From: Bryobacteraceae bacterium
Lineage (GTDB): Bacteria > Acidobacteriota > Terriglobia > Bryobacterales > Bryobacteraceae
Assembly: GCA_026129905.1 (NCBI GenBank)
Contig: JAHCHE010000021.1
Location: 62,001 to 126,000 of the forward strand
Reading direction: 5' to 3'
DNA: 64,000 nt
Shown piece after piece: positions 1 through 7,377 of the stretch (position 1 is the first letter of the stretch; every line of letters starts with the position of its first letter). A program made the position numbers and the translations under genes. The notes under the pieces were generated by a model. It ran no database searches. It worked only from the letters and a program-made list of their open reading frames with translations, and was not told where the DNA came from.

Positions 1-2
1 GG

Positions 3-494
3 GCGTACCTGTGGGCGGGTTTTGAGGCCACCGGAGGAGCGACCGGCACGGGAGCGGCGCGCATCGAGATATGGGAGTCGCGACCGTCTCCGGGCGGGTG
101 GACGCGATATTCCAACGGCTGGCGGGGCGGCAGTTGCTGGTCGCTGTCGTTTCAGGGACTGACGGTCCACGCGGGCTCGTTTCAGTCGGGTGCGCTGCGG
201 CTGGACACCGCGGCGAAGGAGCCGGAATGGGAAGCTCCGGACATCAACGTCGGATTGCCGCAGCGCGGGGTGGAGCGGATCTTCCAGTGGGTGAGAACGG
301 TGGCCGCTTCGCCGGCGGGCGTGATTCTGTGCGGCGGGCCGGTGGGCGTGTACCGGAGCGTGGACGGCGGAGCGGGCTACCGGGAGTCGTCCTCGGCGAC
401 CCACCGGGAGAAAGTGACGCTGCCGGAGACGTGGCTGTTTTGTTCGGGCCGGCACGACATCGTCGTGGCGAAGGAAGTTCGTGAAGGAAGCTGA
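3..494 (+). CDS. BNR/sialidase-like repeat protein of a phage-tail-like cluster, C-terminal part
   Basis: The frame is open from the left edge, so this is the C-terminal 163 residues of a longer protein whose start lies outside the window. The segment GGPVGVYRSVDGGAGYRES followed by WLFCSGRHDIVVAKE has the look of BNR/YCF48-type propeller repeats (V-Y-R-S-x-D-G-G). Such proteins are often encoded beside baseplate genes of contractile injection systems. Its last 14 bases overlap the next gene, which is a tail protein, so the two are probably co-translated. Family assignment rests on one visible repeat and on context; a structural baseplate-associated role is inference. Confidence 0.55.
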   Translation, partial: AYLWAGFEATGGATGTGAARIEIWESRPSPGGWTRYSNGWRGGSCWSLSFQGLTVHAGSFQSGALRLDTAAKEPEWEAPDINVGLPQRGVERIFQWVRTVAASPAGVILCGGPVGVYRSVDGGAGYRESSSATHREKVTLPETWLFCSGRHDIVVAKEVREGS

Positions 495-1020
495 GATCGC
501 GCAACTGCTGCCGGAGGTCTTTCAGCGCACGGTGGGGCCGCGAAGCGTCCTGCGTTCGGCGCTGGCGGCGATGGAGCAGTTGCACGGGCCTGCGGAAGAA
601 ATTCTGGCGCAAATCGACTCGATTCCCGATCCGCACCGGACGCCGGACGCGTTCGTAGCGTTCCTGGCGCGCTGGGTGGACCTGGAGCGCATCTTCACCG
701 AGGCGGCGGCGCGCGCGCCGGACGCGATCGAAGTTCCGATCAGCACGGGACTGGGACGATTGCGCCAGTTGATTCAGATGGCCGCAAGGCTGTCGCGCTG
801 GCGGGGTACGGCGTTCGGGCTGCGAAGCTTCCTCGAGACCGCGACCGGCGTAACCGGCTTCGAAATTGAGGAAGAAGTCGTCGAAGAGGGCAAAGTCAAG
901 CCGTTTCATATCCGGGTGCGCGCGCCGAAAACGGTGGAGGAGCACCGGCCGCTGATCGAGAAGATCATCGAGGTGGAGCGGCCGGCGTACGTGACCTGGG
1001 AACTGGTTTTCGACGGGTGA
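481..1020 (+). CDS. Phage tail protein I-like (contractile injection system baseplate component)
   Basis: 179 residues with a GTG start inside the end of the preceding gene. The protein resembles the phage tail protein I family (Tail_P2_I / TIGR02242) found in extracellular contractile injection systems: an N-terminal helical part with PEVFQRTVG, a central FLARWVDLERIF segment, a R-L-I-Q-M-A-A-R-L-S-R-W-R-G-T motif around residues 95-110, and a short C-terminal beta region ending in VTWELVFDG. The W-R-G-T-x-x-G-L element is typical of the family. It would sit at the baseplate, linking the tube to the outer parts. The sheath, tube and ATPase genes would be expected to the left of the window. 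The family call is fairly firm; the exact system type is inferred. Confidence 0.75.
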   Translation: MKEAEIAQLLPEVFQRTVGPRSVLRSALAAMEQLHGPAEEILAQIDSIPDPHRTPDAFVAFLARWVDLERIFTEAAARAPDAIEVPISTGLGRLRQLIQMAARLSRWRGTAFGLRSFLETATGVTGFEIEEEVVEEGKVKPFHIRVRAPKTVEEHRPLIEKIIEVERPAYVTWELVFDG

Positions 1021-1035
1021 TTCGAGGGATGAGGT

Positions 1036-2238
1036 ATGCCGAGACGCCTGGTTTGGGCCTGTTGTATGGCTGCGACGGCGGCAATCCCGCTGTGGGCGCA
1101 GCAGCGCGTCTTTCAGTCGGTTAAGGCGACGCCGGATCGCATCCAGACGGGGGAGGCGACGGTGACGGTGGAGGCGGCGCTTGCGCAGAACGTCGCGGCC
1201 AGTCGAATGACGGTGCGGTTGGAGCGGGTGCAGGCAGACGGCAGCGCGCAGAATCTCGGCGTGTTCCGCAACGAGGGCGGGCGCCTGACGCTGGCAGTGA
1301 CGTTCCGCGAGGCGGCTCCGGGCCGGATCCAACTGCGGGCCGCCGCGGTTCCTGCATCCCCAGCGATGGTGGCGATGCCGCGGCCAGTCTATTCCGAACC
1401 GGTGTTTATCTCCGTGACGCAGGCCGCCCCGGAGCCAGCCCAGCCGGCGCAAGTGTTTCGCTCGCTCCGGGCGGCGCCGGATCGCATCCAGACGGGAGAG
1501 GCGACGGTGACGGTGGAGGCGGCGCTTGTCGCCGGCATCGCGCCGGGGCGGGTGACGGTTCGCCTGGAACGCCTGGTCCCGAACGCCCGGCAGCCGGAGG
1601 CGCTGGGCAATTTTCGCGATGCCGGCGGGGGACGATTCACCATTGCGGTGACATTCCGCGAACCGACGCCGGGGCGGATTCAATTGCGGGCGGCCGCTGT
1701 TCCGAGCGCGCCGGCAGCCGTGGCGGCGCCCCGGCCGAGCTACTCGGATCCGGTCTTCATCACGGTCAGCCAGGCGCCGCCGGCGAGGCCACCGGTTACG
1801 CAACAGGCCCGGGGATTCCGCGCCGCGATACCGGACGGGTTCGTCTGGAACACGAAGGTGGCGGAGGCCGGCGGTCCGTGGTCGGTCAACAACTTCCGGA
1901 GCCAGTATCTGCGCGGGGGCGTCGTGCCCACGGGCGGATGCGAGATCGAAGGCACGTCGGGACCGGCCAGGCTCGGCGCCGCGGAGCAGTTGCGCAAGGA
2001 CATGCCGGGCGTCACCGTGCGCGAGGCAACGGCGAACGGACACCCAGCGCTACGGGTCCAGCAGGACGAAGAAGTGGCGCCGGGGCTGACGTACCGGACG
2101 CTCTCGGCCTACATCAGCGCAGGGCAATCCACGTACAAGCTGTTCGCGACGTTTCGCGCGGGCGATGGCGCCGAGGCGGCGTGCCGGGCGGCGTTTGACC
2201 GGGTGCTCGGGTCCTTTACGCCGACCGGCGGGAGGTGA
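1036..2238 (+). CDS. Secreted protein with two tandem Ig-like repeats and a PsbP-like C-terminal domain
   Basis: 400 residues. The N-terminus MPRRLVWACCMAATAAIPLWA is a Sec signal peptide ending near residue 21. Two repeats of about 95-100 residues follow (roughly 24-118 and 139-236), each opening with a shared A-x-PDRIQTGEATVTVEAAL block and containing a G-R-I-Q-L-R-A-A-A-V-P strand. The C-terminal 140 residues (from GFRAAIPDGFVW) form another domain with the flavour of PsbP/DUF1795 folds and resemble the C-terminus of the next gene. The two repeats are nearly identical in DNA over 52 bases, pointing to a recent internal duplication. It sits between a tail gene and a muramidase-like gene with short gaps, so it may be an accessory of the injection system. 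No enzymatic motif seen. Confidence 0.6.
   Translation: MPRRLVWACCMAATAAIPLWAQQRVFQSVKATPDRIQTGEATVTVEAALAQNVAASRMTVRLERVQADGSAQNLGVFRNEGGRLTLAVTFREAAPGRIQLRAAAVPASPAMVAMPRPVYSEPVFISVTQAAPEPAQPAQVFRSLRAAPDRIQTGEATVTVEAALVAGIAPGRVTVRLERLVPNARQPEALGNFRDAGGGRFTIAVTFREPTPGRIQLRAAAVPSAPAAVAAPRPSYSDPVFITVSQAPPARPPVTQQARGFRAAIPDGFVWNTKVAEAGGPWSVNNFRSQYLRGGVVPTGGCEIEGTSGPARLGAAEQLRKDMPGVTVREATANGHPALRVQQDEEVAPGLTYRTLSAYISAGQSTYKLFATFRAGDGAEAACRAAFDRVLGSFTPTGGR
1131..1182 (+). repeat. Intragenic direct repeat, copy 1
   Basis: A 52-base stretch beginning GCCGGATCGCATCCAGACGG and ending GGAGGCGGCGCTT. It recurs at 1476-1527 in the same frame with a single difference (GGGGGAGG against GGGAGAGG). It encodes the conserved opening of each Ig-like repeat. 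The DNA match far exceeds what protein conservation alone would require, since flanking repeat sequence has drifted; recent duplication or gene conversion is the likely cause. Confidence 0.85.
1476..1527 (+). repeat. Intragenic direct repeat, copy 2
   Basis: Second copy of the 52-base block at 1131-1182, 345 bases downstream (a whole number of codons, 115), in the second Ig-like repeat of the same gene. 51 of 52 positions match by my reading. Confidence 0.85.
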
Positions 2239-2241
2239 TGC

Positions 2242-3684
2242 ATGTTACGCCGAATCGCGTGTGTCGTCATGTTGAGCTGCGCGGGCTTGCGCGCGGAACC
2301 CGTGGTAACGGCCAGCACGCTGGAGGGACGGCTCCGAAACACGCCGCTCGCGGGGCGCGGCGCGGTGTTTGTCGGTCATGGGTCCACGTTCGGCGTCGAT
2401 CCGAGACTGGTGGTGGCAATCGCCGGCGCAGAGAGCACATTCGGCAAGCGCATCTGCGTGGAAAACAACGCGTGGAACTGGTTCTGGGGCGGGACGTGCG
2501 CGAATTCGCCATTCGTTTCCTGGGATCGAGGCATCGAGATCGTATCGAAGTTTCTGAACAAGAGCTACCTTCTCAAGGGGTACGAAACCATCGAGCAGAT
2601 CGGAGGGAAGTACTGCGCGGAGGGGTGTGAGCACTGGGTTCCGAACGTGAAGACGTTCTATACGGCGCTGGGAGGGGAGACGGCGGACCTCACCTACTCG
2701 CATCCTCCCGGGCCGGCGCCGGAACCGCCGAAGCCTAAGCCGGAGCCGGTGAAGCCCAAACCGGAGCCGGTGAAACCAAAACCAGAACCGGTGAAGCCGA
2801 CGCCGCAACCGGAACCGAGAGCGGTGGAGGAGGGCCTGCCGTGGTGGGCTTACGCGCTGATGGGTCTCGGCGGCCTGGCGCTGATCGCGGGGATCGTCGC
2901 CGCGCTTCTGTCCGGAAGGCGCGCCGCGACAGGAGCAAGATCGCCGCGCGCGCTCCTGACGGTGCAGCCCGTATCCGTGGCGGCGGGCGCGCCCGTGAAG
3001 ATAACAGCCGCGCTCGAGGCTGGGAGGGCCGGGAACGTCGAGCGTGCGACGTTGGTGCGGGTGGAGGCGGGCGTTCCCGCGGCGATCCTGGGGCAGATGA
3101 CAGCGCGGTCCGCGGGAGTGTTCGAATTGGAGGCAGTTCTACCCGCCGCGGAACCAGGGATCGTTTACCTGGAAGCGTTGCTGAGCGTGCGGGAGAACGG
3201 CGAAAGCAGGTCCGTCAGCGGCGGCATGGCGAGCGTCGCGGTGCTTCCGGCGGATTTCACGTTCGATTTCCCGCCGGGCTGGTCCGTCGCGCCCGCGGCG
3301 GCAGGGGAACCGAGTGGATCGGTACGGCTTCGAAACACAGCGGCGGGAAGCGGGGATCCTCTGCCCAGAGGCGGAGCGCTGATCGTGGTGGAGCCGAGGC
3401 CCCTGCCCTCCATTCCGCCGATCGAGGCGGCGCGTCAGGAGGTCGGGGCTGGAGAGGGCGCTTCGGTAGTAGAGACATTTGCCGGGATTAAAGCGAATTT
3501 CCAGACACAATCTGGAAATGTGGACTATTCCAACACGGCGCTTTACGTGATTCGCGGCGATAAATTATTCCGTTTTCTGCTCACCCGGCGGGCGGGCGAT
3601 CCGGCGGAAGCGCAGATGCTGGCGCAGTTCCAGGGGCTGCTGGATTCCGTCCGGTTCCCGCAGGCGAAGAGCACAGCTCCTTGA
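2242..3684 (+). CDS. Muramidase-like domain, Pro/Lys linker, membrane segment, Ig-like and PsbP-like domains
   Basis: 480 residues. A signal peptide (MLRRIACVVMLSCAGLRA) is followed by a lysozyme/glucosaminidase-like domain (about 25-150) with an A-G-A-E-S-T-F-G motif, the usual place of the catalytic Glu in glucosaminidase-type peptidoglycan hydrolases, and an N-N-x-W-N-W-F-W-G-G segment. Next comes a K-P-x-P-E-P-V repeat linker (about 155-190), a hydrophobic segment WWAYALMGLGGLALIAGI that looks membrane-spanning (about 200-222), an Ig-like domain, and a C-terminal domain similar to that of the gene before it. GGAGGTGATGC upstream of the ATG is a good ribosome site, 3 bases after the previous stop. 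Inferred role: local peptidoglycan cutting or anchoring for the adjacent tail-like machine. Confidence 0.65.
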   Translation: MLRRIACVVMLSCAGLRAEPVVTASTLEGRLRNTPLAGRGAVFVGHGSTFGVDPRLVVAIAGAESTFGKRICVENNAWNWFWGGTCANSPFVSWDRGIEIVSKFLNKSYLLKGYETIEQIGGKYCAEGCEHWVPNVKTFYTALGGETADLTYSHPPGPAPEPPKPKPEPVKPKPEPVKPKPEPVKPTPQPEPRAVEEGLPWWAYALMGLGGLALIAGIVAALLSGRRAATGARSPRALLTVQPVSVAAGAPVKITAALEAGRAGNVERATLVRVEAGVPAAILGQMTARSAGVFELEAVLPAAEPGIVYLEALLSVRENGESRSVSGGMASVAVLPADFTFDFPPGWSVAPAAAGEPSGSVRLRNTAAGSGDPLPRGGALIVVEPRPLPSIPPIEAARQEVGAGEGASVVETFAGIKANFQTQSGNVDYSNTALYVIRGDKLFRFLLTRRAGDPAEAQMLAQFQGLLDSVRFPQAKSTAP

Positions 3685-3697
3685 ACTGAGGCAACAA

Positions 3698-3737
3698 GAG
3701 TCCACACGAGTGTGGACTCGGCTCGCTGAGAGCGAGC
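3698..3737 (+). repeat. Two-hairpin palindromic element, copy 1
   Basis: Hairpin one spans 3698-3719: arms GAGTCCACAC and GTGTGGACTC around GA. Hairpin two spans 3721-3737: arms GCTCGCT and AGCGAGC around GAG. It begins 14 bases after the stop of the muramidase-like gene, in a convergent gap. A second copy lies at 26440-26474. No run of T follows either hairpin, so a simple rho-independent terminator is not obvious; a dispersed palindromic repeat of REP type or a transcript-end structure is more likely. Confidence 0.8.
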
Positions 3738-3755
3738 GCCACGCCGGTGGAGTGG

Positions 3756-4421
3756 CTACGGATTGCCGGATTCATACGCCCACAGCTCGAAGAGAGTGGA
3801 ATGGTAGATCCAGCCGAAAAATCCGCTGACAACGGATTTCGCCGGGGGCCGGAAGTATGCCGTGTCACGCACCTTGGCCGCCGCCAGAATCCATCCGAGC
3901 GTGATCGTCCAGATCAACTGAATCACGAAGTTAATTACGTAATTGACGGCGTAGATCGGAAGAAACAGCGGCCCGAACACGCGCGCTTGAAGCACGTGGA
4001 GCAGCTCGTGCTGGCCGGCGCCTCCGAGATTCACCGTCCCGTGGGTTTGGAGGACATTATGCCCGAATCCGCTGCTCCCGTACGGCTTAAAGGCGATCCA
4101 GCCGACGCCCTTGCTCAGCGCGCGCGAGGGATAGCCGAAGAACCAGAAAATCAGGTTGCCGATGACAAATCCCCAGACGGTGTTGGGAAAGCTCCAGGTG
4201 AAGTCGACCAGCAACTTGAGCCAGCCGGTCCCGGCGCCCAGGTCGTAGCTCGAGAGGATTCCGGCCTGAAGACCGTACAGCAGGCCGAACGCCAAGCCGA
4301 TCGCGATGGCTCCGCCCGGCTCCAGCGGCTGATCGGCCAATTCGTTTCCGACATACGCCCACGCGATCGACAGACCGATGGCCACGACCACGGTGAGAAA
4401 GCCTTTCAGCGCGTCGTTCAT
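3756..4421 (-). CDS. Polytopic membrane protein with an HEXXH motif
   Basis: 221 residues starting at the ATG that follows AAAGGAGATGCT, a near-perfect ribosome site; a longer open frame upstream lacks one. The chain is hydrophobic with several probable membrane spans (FLTVVVAIGLSIAWAYVG, AIAIGLAFGLLYGLQAG, FVIGNLIFWFFGY, FLPIYAVNYVINFVIQLIW). Near residue 140 is G-Q-H-E-L-L-H-V-L-Q, an HEXXH pattern followed by a G-P-L-F-L-P-I-Y segment. Similar H-E-x-x-H-x-x-Q arrangements occur in uncharacterised bacterial membrane proteins, so a zinc-dependent peptidase role is possible but unproven. Convergent with the muramidase-like gene. Confidence 0.6.
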   Translation of the reverse strand: MNDALKGFLTVVVAIGLSIAWAYVGNELADQPLEPGGAIAIGLAFGLLYGLQAGILSSYDLGAGTGWLKLLVDFTWSFPNTVWGFVIGNLIFWFFGYPSRALSKGVGWIAFKPYGSSGFGHNVLQTHGTVNLGGAGQHELLHVLQARVFGPLFLPIYAVNYVINFVIQLIWTITLGWILAAAKVRDTAYFRPPAKSVVSGFFGWIYHSTLFELWAYESGNP

Positions 4422-4705
4422 AGCATCTCCTTTCCTCGATCGGTTTTGTGACAGCCCGAAAGGGGGCTTACACTTGGCAGAGCCCATCGGCGCCGACGAT
4501 CATGCTCGATAAGCTCCGCACGCCTTTCTCTATAACGCCGCCCTCGTGATGCTGATTGCCGTTTTCGCGGCACTGGGCAATTCGCTGATTCCGGCCAGCT
4601 TCGACGAGCGGATGATCCGTACCCAGACGGATCGCCAGTTGCGGGATTCCGATCTGGACGCTGGCGCCCAGCGGTTCCTACAGAACGAAGGCCTGGTAGC
4701 TGATC

Positions 4706-4870
4706 GTGACGTCGCTGGCGTGCATCGCGTTCCTTCACGCGCTGGTCCCCATCTTCCTGGTCAGCATCACCGACACGATCGGCGGCCTGATCGCGCTCAT
4801 TCTGGCCGCCATCTGGGTCATTCTGATGCTGATCAGCTCGATTATCTCTATAGTGAAGGCGATTGTCTGA
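4706..4870 (+). CDS. Possible small two-span membrane protein or remnant
   Basis: A 54-residue frame from a GTG, rich in Ile, Leu, Ala and Val (IGGLIALILAAIWVILML, IISIVKAIV), consistent with two membrane spans. No clear ribosome site precedes it. An overlapping frame upstream (from 4546, MLIAVFAALGNSLIP...) is also protein-like, so the pair may be one small membrane gene broken by a frameshift near 4700. Function unknown. Confidence 0.3.
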   Translation: MTSLACIAFLHALVPIFLVSITDTIGGLIALILAAIWVILMLISSIISIVKAIV

Positions 4871-4903
4871 TTATTTCGGGGCGGTCAGGGAAATCACGCA
4901 GCC

Positions 4904-5293
4904 GGCTACCGGGTCCAGAGCCTGTCCGCAGGCGAGCGTGAGGTCCGCGCCCTCCTTGAGCGCCTGCAGATTGGGAGTCTGCGGGACCTGAGATCGAAGC
5001 GGAACCCTGATGGGAATGCTGACAACGTCGGGAATGCCATCCGCGAACTCAACACGCTCGCCGAAAAACGATATGTTTCCGCCGTGAACATGGCCACCAT
5101 TTACGCGGGTTTGGGCGACTCCGGCGCGACGTTCCGATGGCTGGAGAAGACCTGTCACGCGCGCGACGGCCGAGTCCAGCAACTGGTCTGGCCCCTGTTC
5201 GACCGTTTCCGCGAAGAGCCGCATCGGCCTACGATGACGGGGGTCGCGCCCGCTGGAGCGCTGACCGCGGCGGGCGGGCCAATCCCGCGGTGA
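4904..5293 (+). pseudogene. C-terminal remnant of a TPR-rich regulatory protein
   Basis: The frame carries L-A-E-K-R-Y-V-S-A-V-N-M-A-T-I-Y-A-G-L-G-D and F-R-W-L-E-K-T-C followed by D-x-F-R-E-E-P. This is the same terminal module as in the TPR gene at 28084-29267 of this window (YVTPFSRGLIYVGLGEIDAAFEWLDRA...). Nothing resembling the upstream TPRs or a sensor or kinase part is present, and no convincing start is seen. It therefore looks like a stranded 3' end. The opposite strand is also open here but shows no recognisable motif. Confidence 0.5.
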
Positions 5294-5305
5294 GCAGAGC
5301 GAGGA

Positions 5306-5947
5306 TCAGCGCCTCAAAATCCTATCGACCGCCCGGGCCAGCTCGCGGAACTCGTCGCGGGCCGGGGAGTTCGGCGCGTACTCGGCCACCGTCAAGCCGC
5401 CGGCGACGGCCTCCGCGACCACCACGCGCTGGCCGATGTGCGGCAGGACTTTTTTTCCCATTGTCTTGAGCGAGGATTCCAGGCTGCGGCCGAGGTTGGT
5501 GGTGAGGAGGACTTTGGAAGGAACAAGCCGGATGCGGGGTTTCTTGGAACGCCGCTCGGCGCGAGCCCGTAGGGAGAGCGCGAGGGCCTCCTTGAGGGCA
5601 AACAAGTCCAAGGGCGACGGCCCGCACGGCAGCAGCATGAGGTCGGCGGCAAGCGCGGCTTGATAGGCCACCTCAGGCATGCCGGGCGGGGTGTCGATGA
5701 GCACTATGTCGGTTTCCTTTTCCGCCTTGCGCGCCTGAGAACGGAGCGTGTCCCGCCCCGAAACCTCCCGGACGCAGCGCGCGAGCAACCCGTCTCCCTG
5801 CCGCGCCCACGCCAGCAGGCTGTGCTGGGGATCGGCGTCGAGCGCCACAACGGTCCGACCCATGGCGTCAAACTCGGCGGCCAGGTTGCCGACGATTGTG
5901 GACTTGCCGATTCCACCTTTGCGTCCCGCGACGGCGACGATGGCCAT
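5306..5947 (-). CDS. ParA/MinD-family ATPase (orphan)
   Basis: 213 residues starting at the ATG directly before IVAVAGRKGGIGKST; the open frame runs 50 codons further upstream but without protein-like sequence. The deviant Walker A motif K-G-G-I-G-K-S-T lies at residues 9-16, with A-L-D-A-D-P-Q in the A' position and V-L-I-D-T-P-P-G as Walker B. The size and the short N-terminus match small VirC1/ParA-like ATPases that position DNA or protein cargo at the cell membrane. No ParB or parS-like partner is seen nearby, so it is not a plasmid partition pair. Cargo unknown. The ribosome site is weak. Confidence 0.85.
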   Translation of the reverse strand: MAIVAVAGRKGGIGKSTIVGNLAAEFDAMGRTVVALDADPQHSLLAWARQGDGLLARCVREVSGRDTLRSQARKAEKETDIVLIDTPPGMPEVAYQAALAADLMLLPCGPSPLDLFALKEALALSLRARAERRSKKPRIRLVPSKVLLTTNLGRSLESSLKTMGKKVLPHIGQRVVVAEAVAGGLTVAEYAPNSPARDEFRELARAVDRILRR

Positions 5948-6236
5948 AGAGAGTACTATAAGCAAGTTCGCGCAAAGCGGGCGACGGCCAGCGATCGCGT
6001 ACGGAAGCTGCTTAACGGCAGGACTTTTTCCTGATCTCGGAGTTCGATTCGCGGCCGTATTCGAAGTCCGCGCCGGGCTCGACAATTCCATCCGCATTTC
6101 GACGATTTGTCCAAGCGTAATTCTCTAAAGATTAACGGTACCCGGCCGATAACAGTTGTGGCCGTCCGAAATTCGATTTCCGCATGTCCGGGCGGAGCGT
6201 CACCGGGCGGATCGACAGTTTGAGATCGAGGTACTG

Positions 6237-6710
6237 ATGAAGAAAACGGTTATGCGCCTGTTGGCCACGATTTGTTTGGCCTCTCCATTGCTGGCGGGCA
6301 TTGGCAGCAAGAACACCATGTATGTTGGCGGAACGCCCGCCATCCCCGAATTCACCGAAGGCCGGTCGTCGACCGCCGATCCGTCGTCGTTCGTATTTGA
6401 ATACAAAGCCGGAAAGCAAATTCAGACGCTTGTGATTCCCTACGAGCGGATCAATGCCCTCGAGTATGGGCAAAAAGCCGGGCGCCGTCTCGGCGTGGCC
6501 ATCGCCGTCAGCCCCATCGCGCTATTCAGCAAGAAGCGGAAGCATTTCCTCACGGTGAACTACACGGACGACGAAGAGAAGCAGCAGGCCGCCGTGTTCG
6601 AGTTGGGCAAAGATATCGTTCGCACCACCCTGGCCAGCCTCGAGGCTCGCAGCGGGCGAAAGATCGAATACCAGGACGAAGAAGCGCGCAAGTCCGGCAA
6701 GGGAAATTAG
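6237..6710 (+). CDS. Secreted hypothetical protein
   Basis: 157 residues from the ATG before KKTVMRLLATICLASPLLAG, a Sec signal peptide. The mature part has a beta-rich N-terminal half with YVGGTPAIPEFTEG, then the segment LEYGQKAGRRLGVAIA and F-S-K-K-R-K-H-F-L-T-V-N-Y, which suggest a small PH-like or SHOCT-like beta domain, and a basic, charged C-terminus (YQDEEARKSGKGN). I do not recognise a named function. It is followed 12 bases later by another small secreted protein, and the two are likely one transcription unit. Confidence 0.6.
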   Translation: MKKTVMRLLATICLASPLLAGIGSKNTMYVGGTPAIPEFTEGRSSTADPSSFVFEYKAGKQIQTLVIPYERINALEYGQKAGRRLGVAIAVSPIALFSKKRKHFLTVNYTDDEEKQQAAVFELGKDIVRTTLASLEARSGRKIEYQDEEARKSGKGN

Positions 6711-6722
6711 CCGTAGGATGAC

Positions 6723-7337
6723 ATGCTAAGCGAGTGTTTCCTCTTGATGGCGCTGGCGTCGCTGCAGGCGCCGGCGGGCGCGTCACCCGCCCCGGTCCCA
6801 CAGCAGGACGATGCCGACGCCGTCGACCGGGAACTTGTTGAAAAGCTGGTGAAGGCCAAACGCGTGTTCGTGGAGAGTTTCGGCGACAGCCAGATCAGCA
6901 AGACGCTTCAGTCGATGGTGGTGGACGCGCTTCGGGCGAGCAAACGCTTCATCGTGACGGAAAACAAGGAGAAGGCCGACCTCATCCTCAAAGGAGACGG
7001 TCTCGAGAAGACCACCCAGGAAGTGCATGCGCTCGGTTCCAGCACCGCCGTCGCAGGCGCGTCTGGTAGCCATAGCGCAAGGGTTTCGGGGCGCCACGGC
7101 TCCAGCGGGGGCGGCTTCATCGCCGGCGCCGCCTCCATCGAAGACTCCCAAGCGTCCACCGAGACCATTGACGACGCCCGGCTGTCTGTCCGCCTGGTTT
7201 CACCCGACGGAGACGTGGTGTGGTCGACCACGCAGGAGAGCAAAGGCGCGAAATACAAGAGCGCGACCGCCGACGTCGCCGACAAGGCGGTCAAGCAGTT
7301 GCTCCGGGACCTGGCGAAGCTCGCCAAATCCAAATAA
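6723..7337 (+). CDS. Secreted hypothetical protein, CsgG/DUF4136-like layout
   Basis: 204 residues with a hydrophobic N-terminus (LLMALASLQAPAGA) read as a signal peptide. The middle has K-R-V-F-V-E-S-F-G-D and V-D-A-L-R-A-S-K-R-F-I-V-T-E-N-K-E-K-A-D, the pattern of envelope proteins that compute a small-molecule or stress-related 'alpha-beta' sandwich (as in CsgG N-terminal or DUF4136 domains), then a Ser/Gly/His-rich loop (about 105-135) and a final V-W-S-T-T-Q-E-S-K-G strand-helix. Function unknown; probably the partner of the preceding gene. Confidence 0.5.
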   Translation: MLSECFLLMALASLQAPAGASPAPVPQQDDADAVDRELVEKLVKAKRVFVESFGDSQISKTLQSMVVDALRASKRFIVTENKEKADLILKGDGLEKTTQEVHALGSSTAVAGASGSHSARVSGRHGSSGGGFIAGAASIEDSQASTETIDDARLSVRLVSPDGDVVWSTTQESKGAKYKSATADVADKAVKQLLRDLAKLAKSK

Positions 7338-7377
7338 CGATCGAAATCTGATCGCGGCGGACGGCAGAGTTTCGCGC

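Noticed and set aside
244-2043. Open frame of 599 codons on the - strand
   Set aside because: Covers the tail and Ig-like genes in antisense; composition (Arg, His, Pro) is that of a shadow.
4871-5224. Minus-strand frame of 117 codons
   Set aside because: No family signal, while the + strand matches a TPR terminal module also present at 28 kb.
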